A DNA stretch of 64,000 nt from Candidatus Methylacidiphilales bacterium. Its GTDB lineage: Bacteria > Pseudomonadota > Gammaproteobacteria > JASGCS01. A program made the position numbers and the translations under genes. The notes under the pieces are model-generated. The model saw nothing but the letters and a program-made list of their open reading frames with translations, made no database searches and was not told where the DNA came from. Positions 1 to 8,790 of the stretch are shown here, piece after piece; position 1 is the stretch's first letter; every line of letters begins with the position of its first letter. The stretch lies in assembly GCA_030054035.1 (NCBI GenBank), contig JASGCS010000001.1, positions 1-64,000 on the forward strand, read 5' to 3'.

Positions 1-1
1 A

Positions 2-1453
2 ACCTCAGGAGCTTCAGGAACAATATCTCTTACCGCAACTGCAGGTTCTATCGGCTCCTCAACGAATCCCATTATCATTGAACGAACTTCAGGTAATTGG
101 ACTAGCTCAAACCTTACCCTCAAAGCCACCAATGGCTCTCTCTTTATTAAAACTGCATCTACTGGTGCACTCTCAGCGCTCACCGATGCAACACCATCTA
201 TTACCTTCTTACCAACTGGCACCTTCTCACTTGAACAAACTATTGGAGATATAACATTAACTAATTCTATAAATTTACCAAACTCAACAGTAATTATTAA
301 AACTTTTGGAACTAATGCGTCAATTAATTTACAATCATATTCAATAACCGCTTCAGTTGTATCACTTTCAGCATTAAACTCAATTCATTATTTTCCAAAC
401 TCTAGCGCAAGTATACAAATAACTGCAAGTTCAATTAAACTCACTGCTAAAACTATTGCAACATACTCATATCCATTGAATCTAGATATGTTAAATACCA
501 TAGGTAATAAATATATCTACATTTTTTCTTCGTATGTTTATTTTGGTAAAATTATTGGTCGAGGTGATTTATTTATTAATGCAGACAGCCCTAATGCAGA
601 CAGCACTAATGCAGACAGCCCTGTTCCCTCTAACCAGAATGTTAAATTAAGTGTTCAGGAAGTAGGTAATAGTGATAGTGCGCTTCGATTTAATAATATT
701 ATGATAGGCAGTTCTGGCAGTTCTGGCAGTTCTAGCAGTTCTAGTGTTCAGTCGATTTCAAATGGACATTGCGCAGAAGACTCAAGAGGTAGAGTGTTAA
801 ATTTTGATGAAAGTAATTGTGTTAACTCTAAACCTTTTTATAAAGTAGCAAATTTTAATTTTAACGACACTCTAAAAATCTACACAAGTTCTTATATTGG
901 AACAGAAACTAAGGCACTATATATTGATTTTGATGCGGTAAATAAAAGACATAAATTAGCACCAAATGACGTGTTGGTTACGGCAAGTTCAGGTTTGGAA
1001 GCGTATCTGTACGCTAATACATCAATACTAGATCAGCAAAATGATATTAGAAAAGCTATAGCTGATGGATATATTGTAATTACAAATTTTAGCACTATTG
1101 CTGTACCGAATTTTAATATTGTTTTGACTTTTCCAATTGTCTATGTACAGGTCGAACCACCTCAAGAAATTGCATTGTTTAAAGTCTCTGATGAGCCAAT
1201 ACAAACCTGCCCAGATCAGGCTTTGTCAGAACAAGCCTACTTAGAGCTAAAAAAATTGAATATTCCTGGATGCGAAGATTCCTTAAGGATTGCTAGTGCT
1301 GATGCAAACAGGGTAGATTCCTCTGAATTAAAAAACAATTCGGTCAATGTTACTTTACCATCCCCAACCCCGCCCACCATTCCGTTAACGACATCTGAAG
1401 AGCCCCAGAATTTAGCACCCTCATCTGCTCCTGCCACTTCTCAAGGTAAATAA
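2..1453 (+). CDS. C-terminal part of a large filamentous-haemagglutinin-like surface protein (5' end outside window)
   Basis: The frame is open from the first complete codon in the window to the TAA at 1451-1453 (483 residues), so the gene starts upstream; the TTG at 476 is only an internal codon. The first ~150 residues are rich in Ser, Thr, Ala, Gly and Asn with short alternating strands (GTISLTATAGSIG, LTLKATNGSLFIK), typical of the right-handed beta-helix of FHA-type adhesins. Then come an NADSP/NADST repeat, a Gly-Ser run, a more globular region with two well-separated Cys pairs, and a Pro/Thr/Ser-rich tail. No autotransporter barrel or LPXTG motif ends the protein, so two-partner secretion is possible, but no TpsB gene is visible. 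The family call rests on composition and repeat pattern; function is inferred. Confidence 0.6.
   Translation, partial: TSGASGTISLTATAGSIGSSTNPIIIERTSGNWTSSNLTLKATNGSLFIKTASTGALSALTDATPSITFLPTGTFSLEQTIGDITLTNSINLPNSTVIIKTFGTNASINLQSYSITASVVSLSALNSIHYFPNSSASIQITASSIKLTAKTIATYSYPLNLDMLNTIGNKYIYIFSSYVYFGKIIGRGDLFINADSPNADSTNADSPVPSNQNVKLSVQEVGNSDSALRFNNIMIGSSGSSGSSSSSSVQSISNGHCAEDSRGRVLNFDESNCVNSKPFYKVANFNFNDTLKIYTSSYIGTETKALYIDFDAVNKRHKLAPNDVLVTASSGLEAYLYANTSILDQQNDIRKAIADGYIVITNFSTIAVPNFNIVLTFPIVYVQVEPPQEIALFKVSDEPIQTCPDQALSEQAYLELKKLNIPGCEDSLRIASADANRVDSSELKNNSVNVTLPSPTPPTIPLTTSEEPQNLAPSSAPATSQGK
578..622 (+). repeat. 3 x 15-bp in-frame tandem repeat
   Basis: Three consecutive copies of a 15-base unit (aatgcagacagccct, the middle copy with one change) encode NADSP-NADST-NADSP in the surface-protein gene. 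The unit is a multiple of three, so copy-number change by slippage would keep the frame. Confidence 0.9.
707..742 (+). repeat. 4 x 9-bp in-frame tandem repeat (Gly-Ser-Ser linker)
   Basis: Four copies of ggcagttct (the last begins with agc) encode a Gly-Ser-Ser / Ser-Ser-Ser run that looks like a flexible linker between the beta-helix part and the C-terminal globular part of the surface protein. Confidence 0.9.
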
Positions 1454-1455
1454 AA

Positions 1456-4272
1456 TTAAATTAAATACGGGCGTAAATACTTGCCAGTCTCAGATTTTTT
1501 ATTTTGTGTGACTTCTTCAGGTGTCCCGGTGGCAATAATTTGACCACCAAGATTACCACCTTCAGGTCCCAAATCGACCAGATAATCAGCTATTTTAATA
1601 ATGTCTAAGTTGTGTTCGATGATTACAAGAGTGCTACCTTGATCTCTTAACTTTAACAAGAGTTGAATTAATTTTGCAATATCATGAAAATGCAAACCAA
1701 CTGTTGGCTCATCAAGTAAATATAACGTTTTTCCAGTATTTCTTTTTGAAAGTTCTTTACTCAGTTTAATTCTCTGCGCCTCACCACCTGATAAGGTTGT
1801 TGCAGATTGACCAAGTGTTAAATACCCAAGGCCAACATCAAGTAAGGTTGATAATTTAGAGTAGATATGAGGATGATTTTTAAAGAACTCGCACGCTTGA
1901 AGTATGGTTAAGCATAAGACATCGTAAATATTTTTATCTCTGTAATAAATTGAGAGTGTTTCCTGATTAAAACGTTTGCCTTTACAAAGCTCACAGGTGA
2001 CATAGACATCAGCTAGAAAATTCATTTCAACATGCTTGAGCCCATCTCCTTCGCATTCCTCACATCTGCCACCGCTGACATTAAAACTAAATCTACCCGG
2101 ATTAAAACCTCTTGCTTTTGCATCAGGTGTTTGAGAAAAGAGCATTCTGATTAAAGTAAATAATCCGACATAGGTTGCTGGGTTTGATCGTGGCGTTCTT
2201 CCAATTGGACTCTGGTCAATATTTATAATTTTATCTAGTAAATCTAGATTTTCAATCCCATCACAGTTTTTTGGATTGCTTTCACTTTGATGCAAGTGAT
2301 GCGCAACGATTGGGTAGAGTGTTCCGTTTATCAAAGTTGATTTTCCTGATCCTGAAACACCTGTAACACAGGTAATACACCCAACTGGAAATGAGACCGT
2401 TACATTTTTTAAATTATTGCCATGCGCGTTTTTAATTGTAATTTTTGGTTTGTCTAAATAAGATTTTCGCTGAGATGGTATCGGTATGAGGAGTTCTTCT
2501 CTTAAGTATTTTCCCGTTAATGAATCAGGGTGTTCCATTATTTTCTTTGGAGTGCCACTGGCAATGACGCTACCTCCTTCAACGCCCGCACCGATACCTA
2601 AATCAACGATATGATCAGCGTTCAATATAGCGTCCTTATCATGTTCTACAACAATTACGGTGTTGCCTAGGTCTCTCAAATTAAAAAGCGTTTGAATAAG
2701 TTTTTGATTGTCTCTTTGGTGCAATCCAATCGAAGGCTCGTCTAACACATACATCACACCTACTAATCCAGCACCAATCTGGCTCGCCAGCCTAATTCTT
2801 TGTGTCTCTCCCCCTGAAAGCGTGTTGGCGTTTCGATTTAAACTTAAATAGCGCAATCCAACGTTGGTTAAAAATGTTAACCGTTGAACTATTTCATTAA
2901 TGATTGGAGATGCAATATTTTTTTTATTTCCCAGTAACGGTAATGATGTAAAAGCGCTAAGCGCTTCTTCTATGTTTAGATTTGCTAGATCAGGAACACT
3001 AATTGTACCTATTTTCACGGAGCGGGCGGTGGGGTTTAATCTTGAACCTTCACATTCTTGACAAACACTTGTGCTAAATAATTTCAATAACTCGTCTCTA
3101 ACTTCTGGAGATTCTGTTTCTTTATACCTTCTTTCAAGTTGTTTGGCAATACCTTCAAAGCTATGTTTTCTAATAATATCCTGACCTCTGCTACCTTTGT
3201 AAGTAAAAGGGATTCTCGTATGGTTATTACCATAAAATAGGATAGAACTGTGTTTTGCCGAAATTTTTCTGACCGGAATGTCAAGGCTAAACCCATAATA
3301 GGTAGCCAAGCTCTCTAGTAATTGCAGTGAGTAGTGATTTTGTTTCCCCCATCCAAGTATTGCCCCTTCGCGAATACTTAACTCAGGGTGCACAATGAGC
3401 TTCTCCTTATCTATAAAACTTGTAACTCCCAAACCATCACATGACAAACAAGCGCCAAGGGGATTGTTAAATGAAAACAATCTTGGTTCTAGTTCTCCCA
3501 ACGAGAAATCGCATTGTGGGCAAGAGAATTTGGTTGAAAATAATATTGGCTGTTCAAGTTTCTCTGAAGTTATTTTGATAATACCTTTACCAAACACAAT
3601 TGCCAGTTCAAGTGCGTCAGAAATTCTTTTACGTTTTGAATTTGTCAATACTAATGAGTCAATAATTAATGAAATATTGTGTTTTGTTTTTGGTTGTATT
3701 ACTGGCATTGCATCAAGCATACAAACCTTACCATTGAGTTCAATTTTCATAAATCCCTTTGACTTTAACTCTTCAAATAATTGCTGATGACTCCCTTTGC
3801 CGTTTGTTATTAATGGTGCTTGTATGGAAACCATTTCGTTCTGAAGTTGTTCAAATAGACCCTCAATCATTCGGTCAACACTTTTAGCTTCAAGTGAAAT
3901 TTGATGGGTAGGGCAGTGTGGAGTACCTACTCTAGCAAACAATAATCTCACATAGTCGGAAATTTCTGTAATTGTCCCAACTGTAGATCGTGGATTATGC
4001 GAGGTGGATTTTTGTTCAATTGAAATCGCTGGTGAAAGTCCTTCAATTGAATCAACATCTGCTTTATCCATCATGGTAAGAAATTGTCTAGCGTAAACTG
4101 ATAGTGATTCAATATATCTCCGATTACCTTCTGCAAAAAGTGTGTCAAATGCAAGAGATGACTTTCCTGAACCTGAGACACCAGTAATAACTACAAGTTT
4201 GTTTCTAGGAATTTCTAAGGAAATATTCTTTAGATTGTGCGTTCTTGCACCCTTAATTACTATTTGTTTCAT
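1456..4272 (-). CDS. uvrA: UvrABC system protein A (excinuclease ABC subunit A)
   Basis: Damage-recognition ATPase of nucleotide excision repair, acting with UvrB. At 938 residues it is full length (E. coli 940). Two ABC ATPase halves are visible: Walker [10 protein letters not shown] at residues 31-39 and GVSGSGKST near 640, with signatures LSGGETQR near 490 and LSGGEAQR near 830. Zinc-finger cysteines appear as CPQC...CLSC near 250-280 and CEEC...CELC near 735-765. The start ATG (4270-4272) precedes the canonical [16 protein letters not shown]; no clear Shine-Dalgarno is seen. It faces the MFS gene across 42 bases, and its stop lies 2 bases from the stop of the convergent surface-protein gene. 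No LexA-type operator (CTGT-N8-ACAG) was seen upstream. Confidence 0.98.
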   Translation of the reverse strand: MKQIVIKGARTHNLKNISLEIPRNKLVVITGVSGSGKSSLAFDTLFAEGNRRYIESLSVYARQFLTMMDKADVDSIEGLSPAISIEQKSTSHNPRSTVGTITEISDYVRLLFARVGTPHCPTHQISLEAKSVDRMIEGLFEQLQNEMVSIQAPLITNGKGSHQQLFEELKSKGFMKIELNGKVCMLDAMPVIQPKTKHNISLIIDSLVLTNSKRKRISDALELAIVFGKGIIKITSEKLEQPILFSTKFSCPQCDFSLGELEPRLFSFNNPLGACLSCDGLGVTSFIDKEKLIVHPELSIREGAILGWGKQNHYSLQLLESLATYYGFSLDIPVRKISAKHSSILFYGNNHTRIPFTYKGSRGQDIIRKHSFEGIAKQLERRYKETESPEVRDELLKLFSTSVCQECEGSRLNPTARSVKIGTISVPDLANLNIEEALSAFTSLPLLGNKKNIASPIINEIVQRLTFLTNVGLRYLSLNRNANTLSGGETQRIRLASQIGAGLVGVMYVLDEPSIGLHQRDNQKLIQTLFNLRDLGNTVIVVEHDKDAILNADHIVDLGIGAGVEGGSVIASGTPKKIMEHPDSLTGKYLREELLIPIPSQRKSYLDKPKITIKNAHGNNLKNVTVSFPVGCITCVTGVSGSGKSTLINGTLYPIVAHHLHQSESNPKNCDGIENLDLLDKIINIDQSPIGRTPRSNPATYVGLFTLIRMLFSQTPDAKARGFNPGRFSFNVSGGRCEECEGDGLKHVEMNFLADVYVTCELCKGKRFNQETLSIYYRDKNIYDVLCLTILQACEFFKNHPHIYSKLSTLLDVGLGYLTLGQSATTLSGGEAQRIKLSKELSKRNTGKTLYLLDEPTVGLHFHDIAKLIQLLLKLRDQGSTLVIIEHNLDIIKIADYLVDLGPEGGNLGGQIIATGTPEEVTQNKKSETGKYLRPYLI

Positions 4273-4314
4273 TACGATATAATATTAATGTAGGTATTAT
4301 ACGAAATTTACTCA
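4273..4314. promoter_or_regulatory. 42-bp divergent promoter region between uvrA and the MFS gene
   Basis: Two TATAAT hexamers lie in this short gap: one on the plus strand at 4278-4283 and one on the minus strand at 4301-4296. Each could serve as the -10 of the gene it points to, with -35 regions extending into the opposite coding sequence. Neither has a good TTGACA partner, so the assignment rests on -10 boxes and geometry. Confidence 0.4.
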
Positions 4315-5481
4315 ATGACCATATTTGCTTTAGTAACCATGTTTATGACAAGGATGTTTGGTCTTTTCTTGTTGTTTCCTGTATTTATGATAAGTGCCCG
4401 TGATTACCCAGCTTATTCACCTCTACTTGCTGGTTTAGCTATAGGAGCCTACGGCCTTACCCAGGCATTGTTCCAAGTTCCCTATGGGGCATTATCTGAT
4501 CGTTATGGACGTAAACTTGTTTTAGGGATAGGTTTTTTTATTTTTTCCCTAGGCTCGTTTATCGGGGTTTATGCAACTACAATGTATCACTTGTTGATTG
4601 CAAGAATAGTGCAGGGTTGTGGTGCGGTAAGTGCAATAATTCTTGCTCTTGCTTCTGACTCAACTTCGGCCAACCATCGCCCCTTAGTTTTTTTATTCTT
4701 TGGCCTTTCAATTGGCTTTGCTTTTATTATTTCTTTAAGCGTTGCGCCACTGCTTGTTTCGCACATCGGACTTTCAGGAATATTTTTAATTACCGCAATC
4801 TTATCACTTGTATGCATTTTTTTATTGTTTTGTGTAAATTCAAATCCTAGTAATTCAATGGAAGAAACTATTGCGATGCCTCAAATTGAGGAGAATAGTT
4901 ATAAACAATCTTTTCACTCCGCCTGTATTTCTATAGCATTTTTACATGGGCTACTGACAATTATTTTTACTCGAGTCCCTGTGGTGTTATTGGATATGTA
5001 CCATATCCCACTTACCAATCATACCTATGTTTATTTAGCTGTTCTTGTTGTTTCGACTTTTCCAGTGTACGCCATCATACGTAAACCTGTTTTGTTAGCA
5101 CATTGGCGAAAAGTACTATTTAGCTCACTTGGGATTTTTGTGCTCACAGTACCGGTGCTGTTATTAGGGACTTTCTCTTTTAATTGGTACTGTTTATTCT
5201 TAGTGGTGTTTTTCACTGGTTTTTCACTGTTAGAAGGTTTTTTACCGCATATCTCTGTACAAGTAATCCCAAAATCTAAAAGAGGGGCATTACTCGGTGT
5301 TTATTCTACTTGTCAGTTCTTTGGAGCGTTTATAGGTGGTGTTTTAGGTGGTTTGGGTTCTCATTATTTATCTATCCATCAATTTACTTTTGGGTTATTT
5401 GTGCTATTATTTATATGGCTATTTGTATTACTATTAATAAACAATCTTGGTAGGGTAAAATTAAGACTGTTGCGAGGTTAA
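4315..5481 (+). CDS. MFS transporter
   Basis: A 388-residue inner-membrane protein with about 12 hydrophobic segments and the MFS motif A loop SDRYGRK at residues 61-67 after the second helix; the sequence FQVPYGALSDRYGRK and the motif-C-like RIVQGCGAVSAIILAL are typical of drug/proton antiporter-like MFS proteins. Substrate cannot be read from sequence. The start is fixed by an in-frame stop (TAG) 24 bases upstream of the ATG. An MFS gene between uvrA and ssb is a recurring betaproteobacterial arrangement, which supports a chromosomal core location rather than an acquired efflux pump. Confidence 0.88.
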   Translation: MTIFALVTMFMTRMFGLFLLFPVFMISARDYPAYSPLLAGLAIGAYGLTQALFQVPYGALSDRYGRKLVLGIGFFIFSLGSFIGVYATTMYHLLIARIVQGCGAVSAIILALASDSTSANHRPLVFLFFGLSIGFAFIISLSVAPLLVSHIGLSGIFLITAILSLVCIFLLFCVNSNPSNSMEETIAMPQIEENSYKQSFHSACISIAFLHGLLTIIFTRVPVVLLDMYHIPLTNHTYVYLAVLVVSTFPVYAIIRKPVLLAHWRKVLFSSLGIFVLTVPVLLLGTFSFNWYCLFLVVFFTGFSLLEGFLPHISVQVIPKSKRGALLGVYSTCQFFGAFIGGVLGGLGSHYLSIHQFTFGLFVLLFIWLFVLLLINNLGRVKLRLLRG

Positions 5482-5501
5482 AAAAATCAGAAAATAGTAT
5501 A

Positions 5502-5543
5502 AGTTAGTTTTTATAAAATGTAGTGAAATATACTAAACTAACT
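5502..5543. repeat. 9-bp perfect inverted repeat upstream of ssb
   Basis: AGTTAGTTT at 5502-5510 is matched by its reverse complement AAACTAACT at 5535-5543, separated by 24 AT-rich bases that include a TATACT (5529-5534). It ends 3 bases before the ssb Shine-Dalgarno. It could be an operator pair or an RNA hairpin in the ssb leader; no U-tract follows, so it is not a standard terminator. Confidence 0.6.
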
Positions 5544-5556
5544 AGTGGAGAAAAAA

Positions 5557-6021
5557 ATGAAAGGTATAAATAAAGTATTTTTAATTGGTAGAGTGGGACA
5601 AGATCCTGAATTCAGAACTTTACCTAGCGGTGAGAATTTTGCAAGTTTTAGTCTTGCAACCTCAGATCGATGGCGGGATAAAGCTTCTGGGGAGATGCGT
5701 GAGCGAACTGAATGGCACAGACTAACTTGTTGGGGGCGTACCGCTGAAATTGTTAAAGATTATGTCTCTAAGGGACTTTTATTATATATAGAAGGTCGGT
5801 TGAGAAATAATAAATGGCAAGACAAAGATGGGAACGAGCGACAAAGAACTGAAATCGATGTCCAAGAATTACAGATGTTATCACCTAAAAATACTTCTAG
5901 TGATCAAGGGGGCGGTGGTTATTCAAAAAACCAACCTGCACCATCCCAACCTACCCAATCAGGCCCTCCTGATAGTATGAATGGTCCTTCCAGTGAACTT
6001 GAGGATGATTTACCGTTTTAA
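5557..6021 (+). CDS. ssb: Single-stranded DNA-binding protein
   Basis: Tetrameric OB-fold protein that coats single-stranded DNA in replication, repair and recombination. With the ATG at 5557 the product is 154 residues, beginning MKGINKVFLIGRVGQDPEF as in the family. The GTG at 5545 gives a four-residue extension but is part of the likely Shine-Dalgarno TGGAG (5546-5550, 6-base spacing), so the ATG is preferred. The OB fold covers residues 1-110 (FASFSLATSDRW, WHRLTCWGRTAEIV); a Gly/Pro/Gln-rich linker follows, and the protein ends in the acidic tip ELEDDLPF that recruits partner proteins. Confidence 0.97.
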   Translation: MKGINKVFLIGRVGQDPEFRTLPSGENFASFSLATSDRWRDKASGEMRERTEWHRLTCWGRTAEIVKDYVSKGLLLYIEGRLRNNKWQDKDGNERQRTEIDVQELQMLSPKNTSSDQGGGGYSKNQPAPSQPTQSGPPDSMNGPSSELEDDLPF

Positions 6022-6036
6022 TTGTCTTGCTGCGTT

Positions 6037-6076
6037 GAACTGATAGATGATAGGTAAATCTTTTGGCTATCAGTTC
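6037..6076. repeat. 10-bp perfect inverted repeat between ssb and miaB
   Basis: GAACTGATAG (6037-6046) and CTATCAGTTC (6067-6076) are perfect reverse complements around a 20-base loop; G-U and U-A pairs would extend the RNA stem outward. It lies 15 bases after the ssb stop and 14 bases before the miaB ATG. There is no T-run after it, so a leader or processing hairpin fits better than an intrinsic terminator. Confidence 0.65.
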
Positions 6077-6090
6077 GATTGGCTTGTAAA

Positions 6091-7317
6091 ATGTTACTCA
6101 TGGCCCAATTGTTAGAGACTGAAAGTGATACGTTAAAGAGCCAAGTGCTACCTGTATTTGTGCATACCTATGGTTGCCAGATGAATGAGTATGACACAAC
6201 AAGATTAATGGATGCTCTAAAAAACACATTTACCATTGATGTAGTTTCCTCGCCGTATCTTGCAACGTTACTAATTATGAACACATGCTCGGTGAGAGAA
6301 AAAGCCGTTGATAAAATGTTTTCTGAATTAGGGATATGGAGCAAAATTAAAGCTAAAAATAAAAATCTAATTATAGCAGTCGGTGGTTGTGTCGCGAGCC
6401 AGGAGGGTACGTATGTGTTTAGGCGTGCCCCTTATGTTGATATTGTTTTTGGGCCCCAATCCTTACATCTACTTCCTACCCTGGTCACAAAAGCCGTCCA
6501 AGGAAAACGACACCAAACTGCAATTTCTTTTTTAGCGGAAGAAAAATTTGATCAATTACCTGACCATGTTGTTGAAACTGCTGAACACAATAAAAAACAC
6601 TCATTTGTTTCTATTATGGAAGGATGTGGTAAATTTTGTTCATATTGCATCGTTCCGCACACAAGAGGTTCTGAATTTTATCGCGCCGTGGACAGTATTG
6701 TCCATGAAGTAAATTCACTGGTATCACAAGGGATCACTTCGGTTACCTTATTAGGCCAAAATGTAAACGCCTGGAAAGGTTTTTGGAAAGGAAGGCGAGT
6801 AGATTTTGCGTGGTTGCTTCATGTAATTGATGCGATTAAAGGTGTTTCAGAGCTTCGCTTTACCACCTCCCATCCACTTGAAATGACCAAGCGTTTAATA
6901 ACTTGTTACTCAACAACCCGTTCCCTCGTTGCTGAGTTACATTTGCCAGTGCAATCTGGTAGCGATAGAATTTTAAAAAAAATGAAGCGGGGATACACCG
7001 CGGCTCAGTATATTTCGATAATTCAAGAGCTGAGAAAGATTTCACCAAATATCATACTTACTACGGATTTTATAGTTGGGTTTCCTGGTGAGACCGATGA
7101 AGATTTTCAATCAACCGTTTCTCTGATTAAAGAGTGCGATTTTGTTCGGGCGTATTGTTACATGTATAGTAAACGGCCTTTTACCAGTGCGCAACATATG
7201 GACAATCAAGTCCCACTAGCCCAAGCACAAAATAGACTTAAACATCTTCAAGACATGTTCATTAGTCGGAAAAAAATTGTGCAAAAAAACAATTACCAAC
7301 CGATTTTATTTACATGA
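6091..7317 (+). CDS. miaB: tRNA-2-methylthio-N6-dimethylallyladenosine synthase, lacking the TRAM domain
   Basis: Radical-SAM methylthiotransferase acting on i6A37 of tRNAs that read UNN codons. The N-terminal UPF0004 domain has its three cluster cysteines (TYGCQMN at C29, NTCSVREK, GGCVASQEG), and the radical-SAM motif CGKFCSYC lies near residues 179-186. LPVQSGSDRILKKMKRGYT and DFIVGFPGETDEDF are strongly MiaB-like. The protein is only 408 residues: it stops at NNYQPILFT, where the C-terminal TRAM RNA-binding domain should begin, and the stop overlaps the phoH start. The ATG at 6091 was chosen over TTG 6079; ATG 6100 is also possible and no strong Shine-Dalgarno decides. Confidence 0.92.
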   Translation: MLLMAQLLETESDTLKSQVLPVFVHTYGCQMNEYDTTRLMDALKNTFTIDVVSSPYLATLLIMNTCSVREKAVDKMFSELGIWSKIKAKNKNLIIAVGGCVASQEGTYVFRRAPYVDIVFGPQSLHLLPTLVTKAVQGKRHQTAISFLAEEKFDQLPDHVVETAEHNKKHSFVSIMEGCGKFCSYCIVPHTRGSEFYRAVDSIVHEVNSLVSQGITSVTLLGQNVNAWKGFWKGRRVDFAWLLHVIDAIKGVSELRFTTSHPLEMTKRLITCYSTTRSLVAELHLPVQSGSDRILKKMKRGYTAAQYISIIQELRKISPNIILTTDFIVGFPGETDEDFQSTVSLIKECDFVRAYCYMYSKRPFTSAQHMDNQVPLAQAQNRLKHLQDMFISRKKIVQKNNYQPILFT

Positions 7318-8303
7318 AAAATATCAGGCCAACTGAACATTTTGTTTTATCTCCAGAAAATAACCAGCAGTTACTTTGTGTCAATGGACATTTAGATTCC
7401 AATCTTAGATTTATCGAGGCTGCATGTCAGGTTTCAATCCATAATCGTGGCCATGAGTATTTTATTTTTGGCAATCAAAAAAATAGCTCAACGGTACGAG
7501 AGACGATTGAGTATTTTTACCATGAACAAAATCAACAACCCATCACAAAAGAAGAGATTATCACACATCTAGGTAATCAAAATCTACCTCTAACTTCTAT
7601 CCATCATACCGAGACCAAAAGTTCTGAAAGTGTAACTATAGCGACACCATTAAAACTAATTTCGGTGAGTACACAAAATCAAAAAAATTACATTAATTCA
7701 ATTAGAAAAAATGTATTAACATTTGGAGTTGGTTTTGCTGGTACCGGTAAGACCTACTTGGCTGTGGCTTCTGCAGTATCATTATTGTGTGAAGGTAGTA
7801 TTAATAAAATTGTATTGGTCAGACCTGCGGTTGAGGCAGGTGAAAAATTAGGATATCTACCTGGCGATATTCAAGAAAAAGTAAACCCATATTTAAGACC
7901 TGTGTATGACGCATTAACTGAAACATTAGGACATACTAAGGTTTCTGATTTACAAGCAAGGGATGTTATTGAGATTGCGCCGTTAGCATATATGAGAGGT
8001 AGGACCCTGCAAAATGCTTTCATCATTCTCGATGAAGCACAAAACACTACACAAGATCAGATGAAAATGTTTTTAACTAGACTTGGTTACGGTAGTAAAA
8101 TGGTTATAACTGGTGACGAATCCCAAATTGATGTGCCAAGACACCGCTCCGGACTACAACATATCTTGCATTTAATACAAGGTTTGCTTGATCGACGCCC
8201 CATAGGAGTGGTGAGATTTTATGCAAATGATGTTATGAGGCATCCACTAGTGGCAGATATAGTTCAAATTTATGAAAGTCAAGAAAAAAAACAAGCAGGG
8301 TAA
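7314..8303 (+). CDS. ybeZ: PhoH-family ATPase (YbeZ)
   Basis: PhoH-like P-loop ATPase of 329 residues, thought to work with YbeY in RNA/ribosome quality control. Walker A GFAGTGKTYLA lies near residues 141-151 and Walker B FIILDEAQNTT near 235-245; PAVEAGEKLGYLPGDI is the family signature. The N-terminal ~100 residues match the small domain seen in YbeZ proteins, so the protein is complete. It starts in an ATGA overlap with the end of miaB and overlaps ybeY by 32 bases, implying translational coupling in the miaB-ybeZ-ybeY-ybeX-lnt string. Confidence 0.95.
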   Translation: MKNIRPTEHFVLSPENNQQLLCVNGHLDSNLRFIEAACQVSIHNRGHEYFIFGNQKNSSTVRETIEYFYHEQNQQPITKEEIITHLGNQNLPLTSIHHTETKSSESVTIATPLKLISVSTQNQKNYINSIRKNVLTFGVGFAGTGKTYLAVASAVSLLCEGSINKIVLVRPAVEAGEKLGYLPGDIQEKVNPYLRPVYDALTETLGHTKVSDLQARDVIEIAPLAYMRGRTLQNAFIILDEAQNTTQDQMKMFLTRLGYGSKMVITGDESQIDVPRHRSGLQHILHLIQGLLDRRPIGVVRFYANDVMRHPLVADIVQIYESQEKKQAG

Positions 8304-8790
8304 TGCCTCTTCACCATTTCCCCTAACAATACAGAATTATTGTTACGAATTTAAGCCCCCTATACATCTCATGAAAACTTGGTTACAGGCTGCTGGTTGG
8401 AAAAAACACCAACCCCTCAGTTTGCTTTTTTTTGGACTTAGCAGAATGAAGACAATTAACGGTAACACACGGGGACGAAATGTACCTACTGATGTTTTGA
8501 GTTTTCAAGTGCATAACCCAACACTTTCAAAATATACCTGTGTTCAAAATAATATCTCTGTCCCAATAGCATACTTTGGTGAAATTGTTTTATGTCCTTC
8601 GTATATCGCCTCCGATGCCAAGCGATATGGCTTACCCTTTACCCAAAGACTTGCGCATGTAACCATTCACGCCTTTTTACATCTGATTGGTTATGATCAC
8701 GTTACTAGCCGAGATCAATTAGTGATGGAAACGAAAGAAATAAAGGTGCTGCGCTCACTTGATATTCCCAATCCATACCTATGGCAATGA
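8272..8790 (+). CDS. ybeY: Endoribonuclease YbeY (16S rRNA maturation)
   Basis: Single-strand endoribonuclease needed for 16S rRNA 3' maturation. The zinc site is intact: HVTIHAFLHLIGYDH gives His133, His137 and His143 in the family H-x3-H-x5-H arrangement, preceded by the conserved NVPTDVLSFQ and a GEIVLCP segment. At 172 residues it is somewhat longer than E. coli YbeY (155), mainly through a lysine-rich N-terminal stretch that overlaps the end of ybeZ; the true start could be slightly different, but no better in-frame ATG precedes the conserved core. Confidence 0.95.
   Translation: MKVKKKNKQGNASSPFPLTIQNYCYEFKPPIHLMKTWLQAAGWKKHQPLSLLFFGLSRMKTINGNTRGRNVPTDVLSFQVHNPTLSKYTCVQNNISVPIAYFGEIVLCPSYIASDAKRYGLPFTQRLAHVTIHAFLHLIGYDHVTSRDQLVMETKEIKVLRSLDIPNPYLWQ

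Noticed and set aside
476-1453. A 325-residue gene starting at TTG 476
   Set aside because: The same frame is open to the window edge and encodes continuing repeat sequence, so 476 is an internal Leu codon, not a start.
3395-3787. 130-residue plus-strand frame opposite uvrA
   Set aside because: It is a shadow of the conserved uvrA sequence, with low-complexity Ser/Asn content and no start signals.
4273-4314. LexA operator for uvrA
   Set aside because: No CTGT-N8-ACAG or close variant is present in the gap.
5545-5556. GTG start for ssb
   Set aside because: The GTG lies in the TGGAG that best serves as Shine-Dalgarno for ATG 5557, and SSB family proteins begin at the later methionine.
7260-7320. 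Frameshift at the A7 runs in miaB hiding a TRAM domain
   Set aside because: phoH begins at 7314 with its normal N-terminal domain, so no sequence remains that could encode TRAM in any frame.
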